Shown here piece by piece: positions 35,329-42,884 of a DNA stretch of 64,000 bases. How positions within the stretch are numbered: position 1 is the first letter of the stretch; the number at the start of each line of letters is the position of its first letter. Made by a program: the position numbers and the translations under genes. The DNA comes from Acidobacteriota bacterium. GTDB lineage: Bacteria; Acidobacteriota; Thermoanaerobaculia; Multivoradales; J023. The notes beneath the pieces were generated by a model. That model searched no databases and was not told the DNA's origin. It worked only from the letters and a program-made list of their open reading frames with translations. The stretch spans positions 372,001-436,000 of the forward strand of contig JAJCXR010000054.1 of the NCBI GenBank assembly GCA_029263315.1. Direction: 5' to 3'.

Positions 35329-36954
35329 AAAAAGATCTACGATGTCGCCATCATCGGCTCGGGATTTGCCAGCACCATCTTGGCTCGCGTGCTGCGTCAA
35401 CAGGGACAGCGAGTGCTGGTGCTGGAAAAGGGGCACCACCCGCGCTTCGCCCTGGGCGAATCCACCACCCCCCTGGCCAACTTCGCCCTCGAGCGGCTGG
35501 CCCGTCGCAGCGGCTTGCAGGACCTCTTCCGGCTGGCCACCTATGGTCGCTGGATGCGGCATTTGCCACACCTACGCCGCGGCTTGAAGCGGGGCTTCAC
35601 CTTCTATCAGCATCAACCTGGGCAGCCATTCCACAACCTTAGCGACGACAGGGCCAACGACGACAGGGCCAACGACGACCACCGCTTGCTGGTGGCGGCG
35701 AGCCCCGACGATCAGCTGGCCGACAGCCATTGGCTGCGCCAAGACGTGGACCACCACTTGCTGCAACGCGCCATCGAAGAAGGGGTCACGGTCCACCAAG
35801 ACACCACCGTCGTGGCCGTCGACGAAGCGGCGGACCACCTGCTGCTGCATACTAGCCATCATGGCGAGCCCCAGGCATTTCAGGCCCGCCATGTGGTGGA
35901 CGGCAGCGGTCCCGCCGCCGTCCTGCCGCGCAGCCTCGGCTTGGCCGCCCTGGCCGACAAAAGCTTGCCCCAAGCCAGCCTGCTGGCGACCCATGTGGAC
36001 TGCCGCCGGAGCTTCGAGCAGGCGGTGGCGCCGTCCACGGGATTCCCAACCGGCCCCTATGACGACCACCGAGCCGCCGTCCATCACCTGCTGGAAGAGG
36101 GCTGGATCTATGTCTTGCCCTTCGATCCAGAGCCCTCCGACGGACACGACACGGTCCACCGGACCAGCGTCGGGGCTGTGCTCTACGGCGGCGCCACAGG
36201 GTTGTTCACCGGGTTGATCACTGAGCCGGAAGCCGCCTGGCAGAGGCTCCTGGCCCGCTATCCGTCATTGCGGGCTCAGCTCGGCTCGGCTCCACCCTTG
36301 CGGCCGTGGAGCAGCGTCGAGCGCCTGGCCTACGGTCAATCGCAGGCGGCGGGGAAACGCTGGTTCCTCCTGCCCCACACCTATGCCTTCATCGATCCGA
36401 TGTTCTCCACCGGCATGGCGTGGAGCCTGCTGGCCGTCGAACGGTTGAGCGATCTGCTGGGCGCCGCCCGCCGCCCCTCGGAGGTCGTGGACGGCTCCAC
36501 CTATGGCGAGCTCCTCAGCCAAGAGAGGGCCCAGATCGTCCGCCTGATCGGCGCCGCCCGCACAGCCCAGGGGGACTTCGAGCTCTTCAAGCACGTCGCC
36601 TTCCTGTACTTCGCCACCGTCAGCCACAGCGAGCTGCGTCAACGGCTGACGACCTCAACCGCCGATAGGGCATCCCTATGCTGGCAAGGCTTCCTCGGTG
36701 CTTCGGATCCTGCGCTGGTGGAGATCTTCGAAACCGCCCAGCGACGACTGGCCAGGGGCGACGGGCGCCGCCTGCTGCCCTGGCTGCGCCAAGCCCTCAT
36801 TCCCTACGATGCCATCGGCCTCGACTTGCCGGGGCGAAACAATCTCTACCCCGTCGATCTCGACACCGTCGTCGACAGGTGCCAGCGTCTGGGACTCGAA
36901 CGGCACCGGATCGAAGCGGCCTTGCCGCGTTTGCGGGGTGGTGAGAGCTGGTAA
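35311..36954 (+). CDS. FAD-dependent oxidoreductase, halogenase-superfamily-like
   Basis: A 547-residue flavoprotein. The Rossmann motif is VAIIGSGFASTILA near residue 12, GESTTPLANFALERL near 50, and FIDPMFSTGMAW near 360, the second FAD contact. The halogenase motif WxWxIP is altered (WIYVLP), so halogenation is not supported; it is a monooxygenase/dehydrogenase by family. The protein has an in-frame 15-bp duplication giving DDRAN twice (35643-35672). Third gene of the operon, 12 bp after the radical SAM gene. It belongs to the same superfamily as the enzyme at 15357. Confidence 0.75.
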   Translation: MTPPEDKKIYDVAIIGSGFASTILARVLRQQGQRVLVLEKGHHPRFALGESTTPLANFALERLARRSGLQDLFRLATYGRWMRHLPHLRRGLKRGFTFYQHQPGQPFHNLSDDRANDDRANDDHRLLVAASPDDQLADSHWLRQDVDHHLLQRAIEEGVTVHQDTTVVAVDEAADHLLLHTSHHGEPQAFQARHVVDGSGPAAVLPRSLGLAALADKSLPQASLLATHVDCRRSFEQAVAPSTGFPTGPYDDHRAAVHHLLEEGWIYVLPFDPEPSDGHDTVHRTSVGAVLYGGATGLFTGLITEPEAAWQRLLARYPSLRAQLGSAPPLRPWSSVERLAYGQSQAAGKRWFLLPHTYAFIDPMFSTGMAWSLLAVERLSDLLGAARRPSEVVDGSTYGELLSQERAQIVRLIGAARTAQGDFELFKHVAFLYFATVSHSELRQRLTTSTADRASLCWQGFLGASDPALVEIFETAQRRLARGDGRRLLPWLRQALIPYDAIGLDLPGRNNLYPVDLDTVVDRCQRLGLERHRIEAALPRLRGGESW

Positions 36955-36960
36955 GCTGCT

Positions 36961-36987
36961 GCCAAAAGCGCCAAAAGCGCCAAAAGC
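36961..36987. repeat. 9-bp tandem repeat, 3 perfect units, intergenic
   Basis: GCCAAAAGC occurs three times in a row, starting 6 bp after the stop of the FAD oxidoreductase gene and before the DUF2007 gene. Confidence 0.85.
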
Positions 36988-37042
36988 CCCTTCCTGAGAT
37001 AGCTCAGCCCACTTCAAAGCTTGCCACGAGATTGTTGCCATC

Positions 37043-37387
37043 ATGAGCCATTGCCCACAGTGCGGAGAGACCCACAGCGCCGACGGAGAGCACTGCGACC
37101 GTTGCGGCGCCCAGCTGGCCTCGGAAGTGGAGGTGTTGCGCACTTCGGAGGTCGCCGCCATCCCGGTTCTCAAATCGATCCTGCAGAGCGCCGAGATCCC
37201 CTACTACACTCAGGGGGAAGTGATGATGCAGCTCTTTCCCTCCGAGCTCTTGGCCCCCAGCCTGATGCGCCCGAGGGGCGAGGTCCGCTTCTTCGTCGCC
37301 GCGGAGCACGCCGACCATGCGCGGCAACTGTTGACCCCCATCGACGGCGCCGATTTGCTGCCAGACGACGACCTCGAAGATCCGTGA
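37043..37387 (+). CDS. Small zinc-ribbon/DUF2007 protein
   Basis: A 114-residue cytosolic protein. Residues 4-24 form a zinc ribbon (CPQC and CDRC). The rest (RTSEVAAIPVLKSILQSAEIPYY, then VRFFVAAEHADHARQLL) is a DUF2007-like signal-transducing/PII-like small domain. It follows the FAD gene by 88 bp and precedes the methyltransferase gene by 7 bp. Its exact role is unknown. Confidence 0.75.
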   Translation: MSHCPQCGETHSADGEHCDRCGAQLASEVEVLRTSEVAAIPVLKSILQSAEIPYYTQGEVMMQLFPSELLAPSLMRPRGEVRFFVAAEHADHARQLLTPIDGADLLPDDDLEDP

Positions 37388-37394
37388 GCCGACG

Positions 37395-38234
37395 ATGCCC
37401 AAAACCGAGGAAATGCCCAAACCAAGCTCCCATGACGACGCCATCGGCGCCAACCGTCAGCTCTGGGACCAATGGACCCGGGCCCATGAAACGTCCAAGT
37501 TCTATGATCTGGATGCCTTCCGTCGCGGCACCAGCAGCCTGCAACGGATCGAGCTCGATGCCCTGGGCGACGCGGTGGCCGGCAAGGATTTGCTGCACTT
37601 GCAATGCCATTTTGGCCTCGACACCCTCTCCTGGGCCAGGCTAGGGGCCCGCGTCACCGGTGTGGATCTCTCCCACGAGGCAGTGCAGTTGGCCCAACGC
37701 CTGAGCCGAGAGCTGGAGATCCCCGGACGCTTCCTGCAAAGCGACGTGCTGCGTCTCGGCGACGTGCTCGACGACACCTTCGACATCGTCTTCACCTCTT
37801 ACGGCGTGCTCGACTGGCTACCGGATCTCGATCGCTGGGCTGAGATCATCGCAAACCGACTGCGTCCCGGCGGGTTGTTCTACATGGTGGAATTTCATCC
37901 CCTGGCCGGCACCTTGGACGAAGATGGCAAGACCCTGCACTATCCCTATTTTCCCCACGACGAGCCCATTCGCTTGGTGGAAAAGGGTTCCTATGCCGCC
38001 CCGGATGCCGACACTGAGGGGGAGCTCTTCGTCTGGAGCCACAGCCTGTCTGAGATCCTCAGCGCCTTGCTCGGTCAAGGCCTCGTCCTGCAGTCTTTCG
38101 AAGAATTCCCTTGGAGCCCCTACAACTGCTTCCCTTTCACCCAGGAAGTGGAGCCCGGACGGGCCGTGATCCCCGGGCTGGAGGGCAAGATCCCGCTGAC
38201 CTTTTCACTGGCGGCCCGCAAGGCCACCACATAG
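37395..38234 (+). CDS. Class I SAM-dependent methyltransferase
   Basis: A 279-residue Rossmann-fold methyltransferase. SAM-binding motif I is LLHLQCHFGLDTLSWARLGA and motif II VTGVDLSHEAVQLAQ. The motif-IV region is FDIVFTSYGVLDWL, and RLRPGGLFYMVEFHPL completes the fold. C-terminal insertions are of the kind seen in small-molecule methyltransferases. It is 7 bp after the DUF2007 gene and ends the operon that starts at 32940. The acceptor is unknown. Confidence 0.85.
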   Translation: MPKTEEMPKPSSHDDAIGANRQLWDQWTRAHETSKFYDLDAFRRGTSSLQRIELDALGDAVAGKDLLHLQCHFGLDTLSWARLGARVTGVDLSHEAVQLAQRLSRELEIPGRFLQSDVLRLGDVLDDTFDIVFTSYGVLDWLPDLDRWAEIIANRLRPGGLFYMVEFHPLAGTLDEDGKTLHYPYFPHDEPIRLVEKGSYAAPDADTEGELFVWSHSLSEILSALLGQGLVLQSFEEFPWSPYNCFPFTQEVEPGRAVIPGLEGKIPLTFSLAARKATT

Positions 38235-38273
38235 CTCGAGCGGCGATCCGTCCAAGTTCCTCACCTAGCCGAG

Positions 38274-38279
38274 TAGAAT
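38274..38279 (+). promoter_or_regulatory. Possible -10 box before the permease-SPFH gene
   Basis: TAGAAT, the same hexamer as in the leaders at 4239, 6262 and (minus) 22250 and 47786. It lies ~58 bp before the proposed start. No clear -35. Confidence 0.35.
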
Positions 38280-38336
38280 AGACTCCCCTCGCGGCGAGAG
38301 GCAGGCCGCCCACTCCAAACCAATGAGGACTCGACC

Positions 38337-40577
38337 CTGAACCTTCTGCAAGCCATCGCCTTCGAAACCCTGCGCACTCTGGTGCTGGCGGCCCCCTTCC
38401 TGATCTTGGGATTGGGGGTGGCGGGGTTTCTGCACGTCCTCTTGCCTTCTTCGCTGATCCAACGCTGGATGGGGCGTCCGGGCCTCTCCGGCGTCACCCT
38501 GGCGGCTTTGATCGGCGTGCCATTGCCGGTGTGCAGCTGTGGCGTCGTACCCATCTCCGTCGAGCTCAAGCGCAAGGGGGCCAGTGCCCCATCGAGCCTG
38601 TCGTTCCTCACCACGACGCCGGAATCGAGCATCGACTCGATCTTCTTCACCTATGCCTTGATGGGGCCCATTCTGGCCATCGCCCGTCCCATCGCCGCTT
38701 TTTTTACCGCCTTCATCGGCGGGGTCATGGCGATCGCCTACCTGCCCGAGGATGACGACGCGGTTGCCAAGCCGGGCAGCCTCAAAGAAGACAGCGCCGC
38801 CGAGAGCAGTGCTGCCGAAGACATCGACTGTGGCTGCCATCATGACCACGGCCATGACCACGGCGACGGCGACCACGAGCACAGCCATGGCATCGGCTAC
38901 GCCCAATCACCGGAGGCCCTGGCGGCCCTGCGTAGCCTGTGGCCCCGAGGCTGGCGTCGAAGCGCCAGCGACGACACCGCGGTGCCGCACCGTGGCCTGT
39001 GGCGCAGCGTGATACGCCCCGCCTTGCGCTACGGTTTCGGCGAGCTGCTGGACGACTTGGCTTTCTGGCTGATCTTCGGAGTCGTCTTGGCGGGCACCTT
39101 GGGGGCCCTGTTGCCGTCGGATCTCGGCGACCGAGGCCTGGGCTCGGGTCTGCTGCCCATGTTGATGATGCTGGCGGTGGGTATTCCGATCTACATGTGC
39201 GCTTCCGCCAGCACCCCCATCGCCGCCGCCCTGATGGCCAAGGGCATCAGCCCGGGGGCCGCCTTGGTCTTCCTGTTGGCCGGACCGGCCACCAACGCCG
39301 CCACCTTGGTGTTGCTGGGCCGTACTTTTAGCCGTCGTTTCATTGAGATCTACTTGGCCAGTGTCGTCCTCGGGGCGCTGATCGCTGGCCTCGCCCTCGA
39401 CGCCTTGGCCGGCTACTTCGGTTGGCAAGTGCTGGCACCGTTGGTCGAGGGAGAAAGCGCCCTCGGCGGCGGCATCGAGGCTTTCTTCGCCGTCCTCCTC
39501 AGCCTGTTGTTGATCCGCAGCCTGTGGCGCGGCGCCTGGAAACAAGGCATGGCCGAGCTGCGCCAAGGTTTTGCCGGCGCCGTCGACGTGGCGGCCTGGC
39601 GACGCCACCGCCGGGCCTTGACGGTGGTCGGCCTCGTCTTGCTGTTGGCCATCTACCTGGCCAGCGGCTTGTTCATCGTCCCCACCGACAGCCAGGGTTA
39701 CGCCCTGCGCTTCGAAGCCCTGCACACGGCAGATCTACCGCCGGGGCTCCACTGGGCACCTCCGGCGCCCTTTGGTCGCCCCGAGGTGTGGCGCACCGAC
39801 TACGCCCGCAAGGCCGACATAGGATTCCGCACCGACCTGGGCTTGCTGGCCCAACGCAAAGAGCTGGCGCGCTTCGCCAATCCTGACGAATGGCACAGCA
39901 CAGTGGCGGCGATGAATACCAATCCCGAGCAAGCCACCTTCCTCACCGCCGACGAAAATCTGGTGGAGATGAGCTTCACCATCCACTACGGCCTGTCCGA
40001 CCCGTCCGCTTTCTTCTACCGCGTCGACCACACCCACAACATCGTCTCCCTCTATGCGGAAGCGGCGGCGCGCCGTTTTCTGGCCGGCAACATCCTCGAA
40101 GAGCTGCTCACCACCCGCCGACGGGAAATCGAGATGGCCATCGCCGACAGCCTGCAACGGCGTCTCGATGCCCTCGGTGTCGGCATTGTGGTGCACACCC
40201 TGCGGGTGGTGGACATTCATCCCCCCAGCGGTGCCGTATTCGCCTTCCGCGACGTATCGAGCGCCAGTGAAGATAAGCAGACCCGCATCCATCGGGCCAA
40301 AGAGGTCAAAGCACGGGACGTCCCGCGGACCCGCGGCGAAGCAGCCCTGTTGGTGGCGCGTAGCAAAGCCGATGCCGCCAGTCGCATCACCCGCTCCGAG
40401 GGGCGCTCCCTGGCCTTCATGAGCCAGGCGGAAGCCTTGGGTGCGGAGCGTGATCTCCTGATGCATTTGCTTTGGATCGAGACCTCCGAAGAGGTGCTCG
40501 CCGGCCGCGAGAAAATCATCGTGCCGCCGGGGAGTGGCGGCACCGGCGTCACCCTGTGGCGCCGACCGCCTCGCTGA
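38337..40577 (+). CDS. Permease (SO_0444-type metal efflux) fused to an SPFH/HflK-like domain
   Basis: A fusion of about 746 residues. The first ~410 residues match SO_0444-family permeases (APFLILGLGVAGFLHV, then IGVPLPVCSCGVVP and the second-half AVGIPIYMCASASTP), with a His/Asp-rich cytosolic loop (CGCHHDHGHDHGDGDHEHSHG). A membrane helix then leads to a ~310-residue SPFH domain (VPTDSQGYALRF, PGLHWAPPAPFG, and ERDLLMHLLW near the end). The start is not ATG: the frame holds no ATG before the fold, and the best candidate is CTG at 38337, 7 nt after GAGGA (38325-38329); GTG at 38382 is an alternative that cuts into the first helix. Family knowledge suggests Cu/Zn or similar efflux; the SPFH part may organise the complex. 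Confidence 0.8.
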   Translation: MNLLQAIAFETLRTLVLAAPFLILGLGVAGFLHVLLPSSLIQRWMGRPGLSGVTLAALIGVPLPVCSCGVVPISVELKRKGASAPSSLSFLTTTPESSIDSIFFTYALMGPILAIARPIAAFFTAFIGGVMAIAYLPEDDDAVAKPGSLKEDSAAESSAAEDIDCGCHHDHGHDHGDGDHEHSHGIGYAQSPEALAALRSLWPRGWRRSASDDTAVPHRGLWRSVIRPALRYGFGELLDDLAFWLIFGVVLAGTLGALLPSDLGDRGLGSGLLPMLMMLAVGIPIYMCASASTPIAAALMAKGISPGAALVFLLAGPATNAATLVLLGRTFSRRFIEIYLASVVLGALIAGLALDALAGYFGWQVLAPLVEGESALGGGIEAFFAVLLSLLLIRSLWRGAWKQGMAELRQGFAGAVDVAAWRRHRRALTVVGLVLLLAIYLASGLFIVPTDSQGYALRFEALHTADLPPGLHWAPPAPFGRPEVWRTDYARKADIGFRTDLGLLAQRKELARFANPDEWHSTVAAMNTNPEQATFLTADENLVEMSFTIHYGLSDPSAFFYRVDHTHNIVSLYAEAAARRFLAGNILEELLTTRRREIEMAIADSLQRRLDALGVGIVVHTLRVVDIHPPSGAVFAFRDVSSASEDKQTRIHRAKEVKARDVPRTRGEAALLVARSKADAASRITRSEGRSLAFMSQAEALGAERDLLMHLLWIETSEEVLAGREKIIVPPGSGGTGVTLWRRPPR

Positions 40578-40666
40578 GACCACGAGAGACAGCTGAGGCA
40601 ACTGGAGACGATCACCGCTGGATGGCATCGCGCTTCGCACAATTCGCGGTTACAGAGGAGGACACC

Positions 40667-41998
40667 ATGATCAAATTCATCACACTGGTTCTCAGTCTTC
40701 ATGTCGGTATCCTGCCCGTCGACATCGCCGTCAACGCACCCGTGGCCAGATTGGAAATGCATCTCGACGGCGCAAAGGTAGGGGAGCGAACGGCGCCCCC
40801 GTGGAGATTCCGCGTCGATCTTGGCCGCGATCTGGTGCCCCATCGTCTCGAAGCTGTCGCATTTGATGAGCGAGGCAAGGAAATCGAACGGATTTCTCAG
40901 TGGGTCAACTACGCTCGACGCAGCCGCGAAGCCTCGTTGCTACTCGAACCCTCGACCGACGGCAAGCCGAGGAGTGGCAAAGTCATCTGGGCGACCACCG
41001 ACCAACGGGCTCCTATCGCCCTCGAGGTGCGCCTGGACAACCAACCCTTATCGGTGCAATCCGATGGACGTTTTGAGCTGCCGAGCTACGACCTCTCGAT
41101 ACCGCATCACTTGCAGGCCGAGCTGCTGTTCTCCAATCAACAATCCATTCAGGCGGAAGCCGTCTTTGGTGGCCTTGGCGGAGAAACCCTGACCACGGCC
41201 TTGACAGCTATCCCCGTCGTCCTCGAAGGGGCAAAGCTACCGCCCATCGAGGAGCTCGAACAATGGCTCCAAGTTGCAGGGGAGCCGGCCAAGATCTTCT
41301 CCAGGGACCATCTGCTCAGCGACCGTTCTACCGCCCCGACCTCAAATCCAGCCGGCGGGGATGGGTACGGCAGCAGCATCATCATCGTGCGCGACACACA
41401 CATCGACCGCGATTTGAAAAGACTGCTGCGCCAAAAGCGTCAGAGCCTATTTGCCAAGGGTGGCCGCATTCTCAATCCCGAAGATCGGGTGGAGTTCATC
41501 CTGACATCTTCCTTGCCCCAAGACCCCCGCGGCGTCCATCGCCCCCAGCCGGTGACCAGCGATTTCAACGAGCTCGGTCTGTGGAACCTCTTCATTCAGG
41601 ATTACCCTCAGCTGACCATGCCGAGGCAGCAAAATATCTGGTGGAGCCTCGCCCTGGCGGGTAAACGTGCCGTAGACCTCCGACAGCGACGGGTCATCAT
41701 TCTCTTGCTGAGCAAGAAACCGGTAAGTCTTCCGGGTTTGAGCTTTGAGCAAGCCCAAGGCTATCTGCGCAGCCTGCGGGTTCCCCTCTTGGTGTGGGCT
41801 CCGGAGGAAAAAACGCTGAGCCAGCTTGGCACATCCCCCGATCGACCGTACTTGGGAGCGCCGGGCATGCTGCAACTCTTCGAAGACGTCCAGGATCTCC
41901 TAGAGCACCAGAAGATCCTCTGGATCGAAGGAGACCATCTCCCCAACGAGATCACGCTGAGCGCCGAAACGCCGGCCGGGGTCCGCATCGCTCAATAG
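40667..41998 (+). CDS. Exported VWFA-related protein of unknown function
   Basis: A 443-residue exported protein. GAGGAGG (40656-40661) and the signal-like MIKFITLVLSLHVG support ATG at 40667. Residues ~20-90 look like an Ig-type domain (VARLEMHLDGAKVGERTAPPW). The C-terminal half (RVIILLLSKKP, then LRSLRVPLLVW) fits the beta-alpha pattern of von Willebrand A-like domains in VWFA-related Acidobacteriota proteins, but the MIDAS DxSxS is not apparent. The gene ends just before the direct repeat at 42003. Function unknown. Confidence 0.6.
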   Translation: MIKFITLVLSLHVGILPVDIAVNAPVARLEMHLDGAKVGERTAPPWRFRVDLGRDLVPHRLEAVAFDERGKEIERISQWVNYARRSREASLLLEPSTDGKPRSGKVIWATTDQRAPIALEVRLDNQPLSVQSDGRFELPSYDLSIPHHLQAELLFSNQQSIQAEAVFGGLGGETLTTALTAIPVVLEGAKLPPIEELEQWLQVAGEPAKIFSRDHLLSDRSTAPTSNPAGGDGYGSSIIIVRDTHIDRDLKRLLRQKRQSLFAKGGRILNPEDRVEFILTSSLPQDPRGVHRPQPVTSDFNELGLWNLFIQDYPQLTMPRQQNIWWSLALAGKRAVDLRQRRVIILLLSKKPVSLPGLSFEQAQGYLRSLRVPLLVWAPEEKTLSQLGTSPDRPYLGAPGMLQLFEDVQDLLEHQKILWIEGDHLPNEITLSAETPAGVRIAQ

Positions 41999-42002
41999 CT
42001 TT

Positions 42003-42024
42003 GCTACTGCTGCCGTCCCCGCAG
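42003..42024. repeat. 22-bp direct repeat, left copy flanking the toxin-antitoxin pair
   Basis: It matches 42863-42884 at 21 of 22 positions; read on the minus strand both encode the end LRGRQQ-stop. The right copy is the true end of the M28 gene; the left copy has the remains VW-LRGRQQ-stop with no open frame before it. This looks like a duplicated gene end left by insertion of the intervening DNA. Confidence 0.7.
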
Positions 42025-42140
42025 GCTTCGCCCCCACACCCGGTGGCCGAGCGGTTGACAGCAAGCCCCAGGGCAGATAGCTTCTTGCCAAGGCCTGGAT
42101 CCATGGGCTCAACCATGGGACAGCTTCGAAAGGCGAAATC

Positions 42141-42452
42141 ATGACCGAAAAGGAAGATTCACTCGACAACAAGACACGGACCATTCCGGGTTCCGGCACC
42201 GAGGATCATCTGGTTTCGGAAATCCGCCAACCCACCGCGGTCTACGACCAAGGCTACAGCACGACCTCGAAGCTGCAGGGATCACCTGCTCACTTCAGCG
42301 AGGGCTTTCGACCCAAGACGCCGCTGGGGGCTCGCCTGCTCGAAATTCGACGTGCCATCGAAAGCTCGGATACACCCCTTCTGAGCCTTGGTGAGATCGA
42401 GCAGGAGATCGAAGCACGACGCGGCGGTGCCCACCTACTCAGCAGTGAATGA
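42141..42452 (+). CDS. Antitoxin of a PIN-type toxin-antitoxin pair
   Basis: A 103-residue acidic protein. The first ~55 residues are low in structure; the C-terminal half (RPKTPLGARLLEIRRAIESS, then LSLGEIEQEIEARRGG) is the helical type found in VapB-like antitoxins paired with PIN toxins. The stop overlaps the toxin start by 4 bp (ATGA). The pair sits between 22-bp direct repeats. Identification rests on context as much as on sequence. Confidence 0.7.
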   Translation: MTEKEDSLDNKTRTIPGSGTEDHLVSEIRQPTAVYDQGYSTTSKLQGSPAHFSEGFRPKTPLGARLLEIRRAIESSDTPLLSLGEIEQEIEARRGGAHLLSSE

Positions 42453-42847
42453 CCATTACGTTTGTCGACACCGGAGTATTGATCGCCGCAGTCCGCGGAG
42501 ACGGCGACGCATGCCGTAGAGCCTTTGCCATTCTCGACGACCCCACACGTGAATTTGCATCCAGCCTGTTCGTAAGGCTGGAAGCCCTGCCGATGCCGAC
42601 CTACCATCGGCGAAGCAACGAAGTAGCTTTCCTAGAGACTTTCTTTGCCGGCGTCGTCCACTGGCCGAACCCGCGGATTGATCTTGTCGAGAGTGCAATG
42701 GCAGAGGCTAGTCAGGCAGGGTTATCTGCCCTCGATGCCCTGCATGTCGCAGCAGCGCACGCCGTCGGAGCTAGCGAGCTGGTCACCACTGAGAAACGTC
42801 GGCGCTCTTTGCACCGAGTCGCAAGCCTGACCGTCGTCACGATCTGA
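42449..42847 (+). CDS. PIN-domain toxin (VapC-like ribonuclease)
   Basis: A 132-residue PIN protein. The acidic active-site residues can be placed: D7 in FVDTG, E45 in VRLEALP, D96 in SALDALHVAAA, with TTEKRRR near the C-terminus in place of the fourth acid. VapC enzymes cleave tRNA or rRNA when released from the antitoxin. It overlaps the antitoxin gene by 4 bp. The stop lies 16 bp from the M28 stop. Confidence 0.85.
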   Translation: MTITFVDTGVLIAAVRGDGDACRRAFAILDDPTREFASSLFVRLEALPMPTYHRRSNEVAFLETFFAGVVHWPNPRIDLVESAMAEASQAGLSALDALHVAAAHAVGASELVTTEKRRRSLHRVASLTVVTI

Positions 42848-42862
42848 CAAACGCAGGTGCCC

Positions 42863-42884
42863 GCTACTGCTGCCGTCCACGCAG
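42863..42884. repeat. 22-bp direct repeat, right copy (3' end of the M28 gene)
   Basis: The intact copy of the repeat described at 42003-42024. It encodes the last residues and stop of the M28 peptidase, so an insertion here that duplicated the site would have left the gene functional. Confidence 0.7.

Noticed and set aside
35311..36954. Flavin-dependent halogenase
   Set aside because: The WxWxIP signature is replaced by WIYVLP, so only a general FAD oxidoreductase call is justified.
42025..42140. attachment site with integrase
   Set aside because: Direct repeats are present but no recombinase gene lies in or near the cassette, so I report repeats only.
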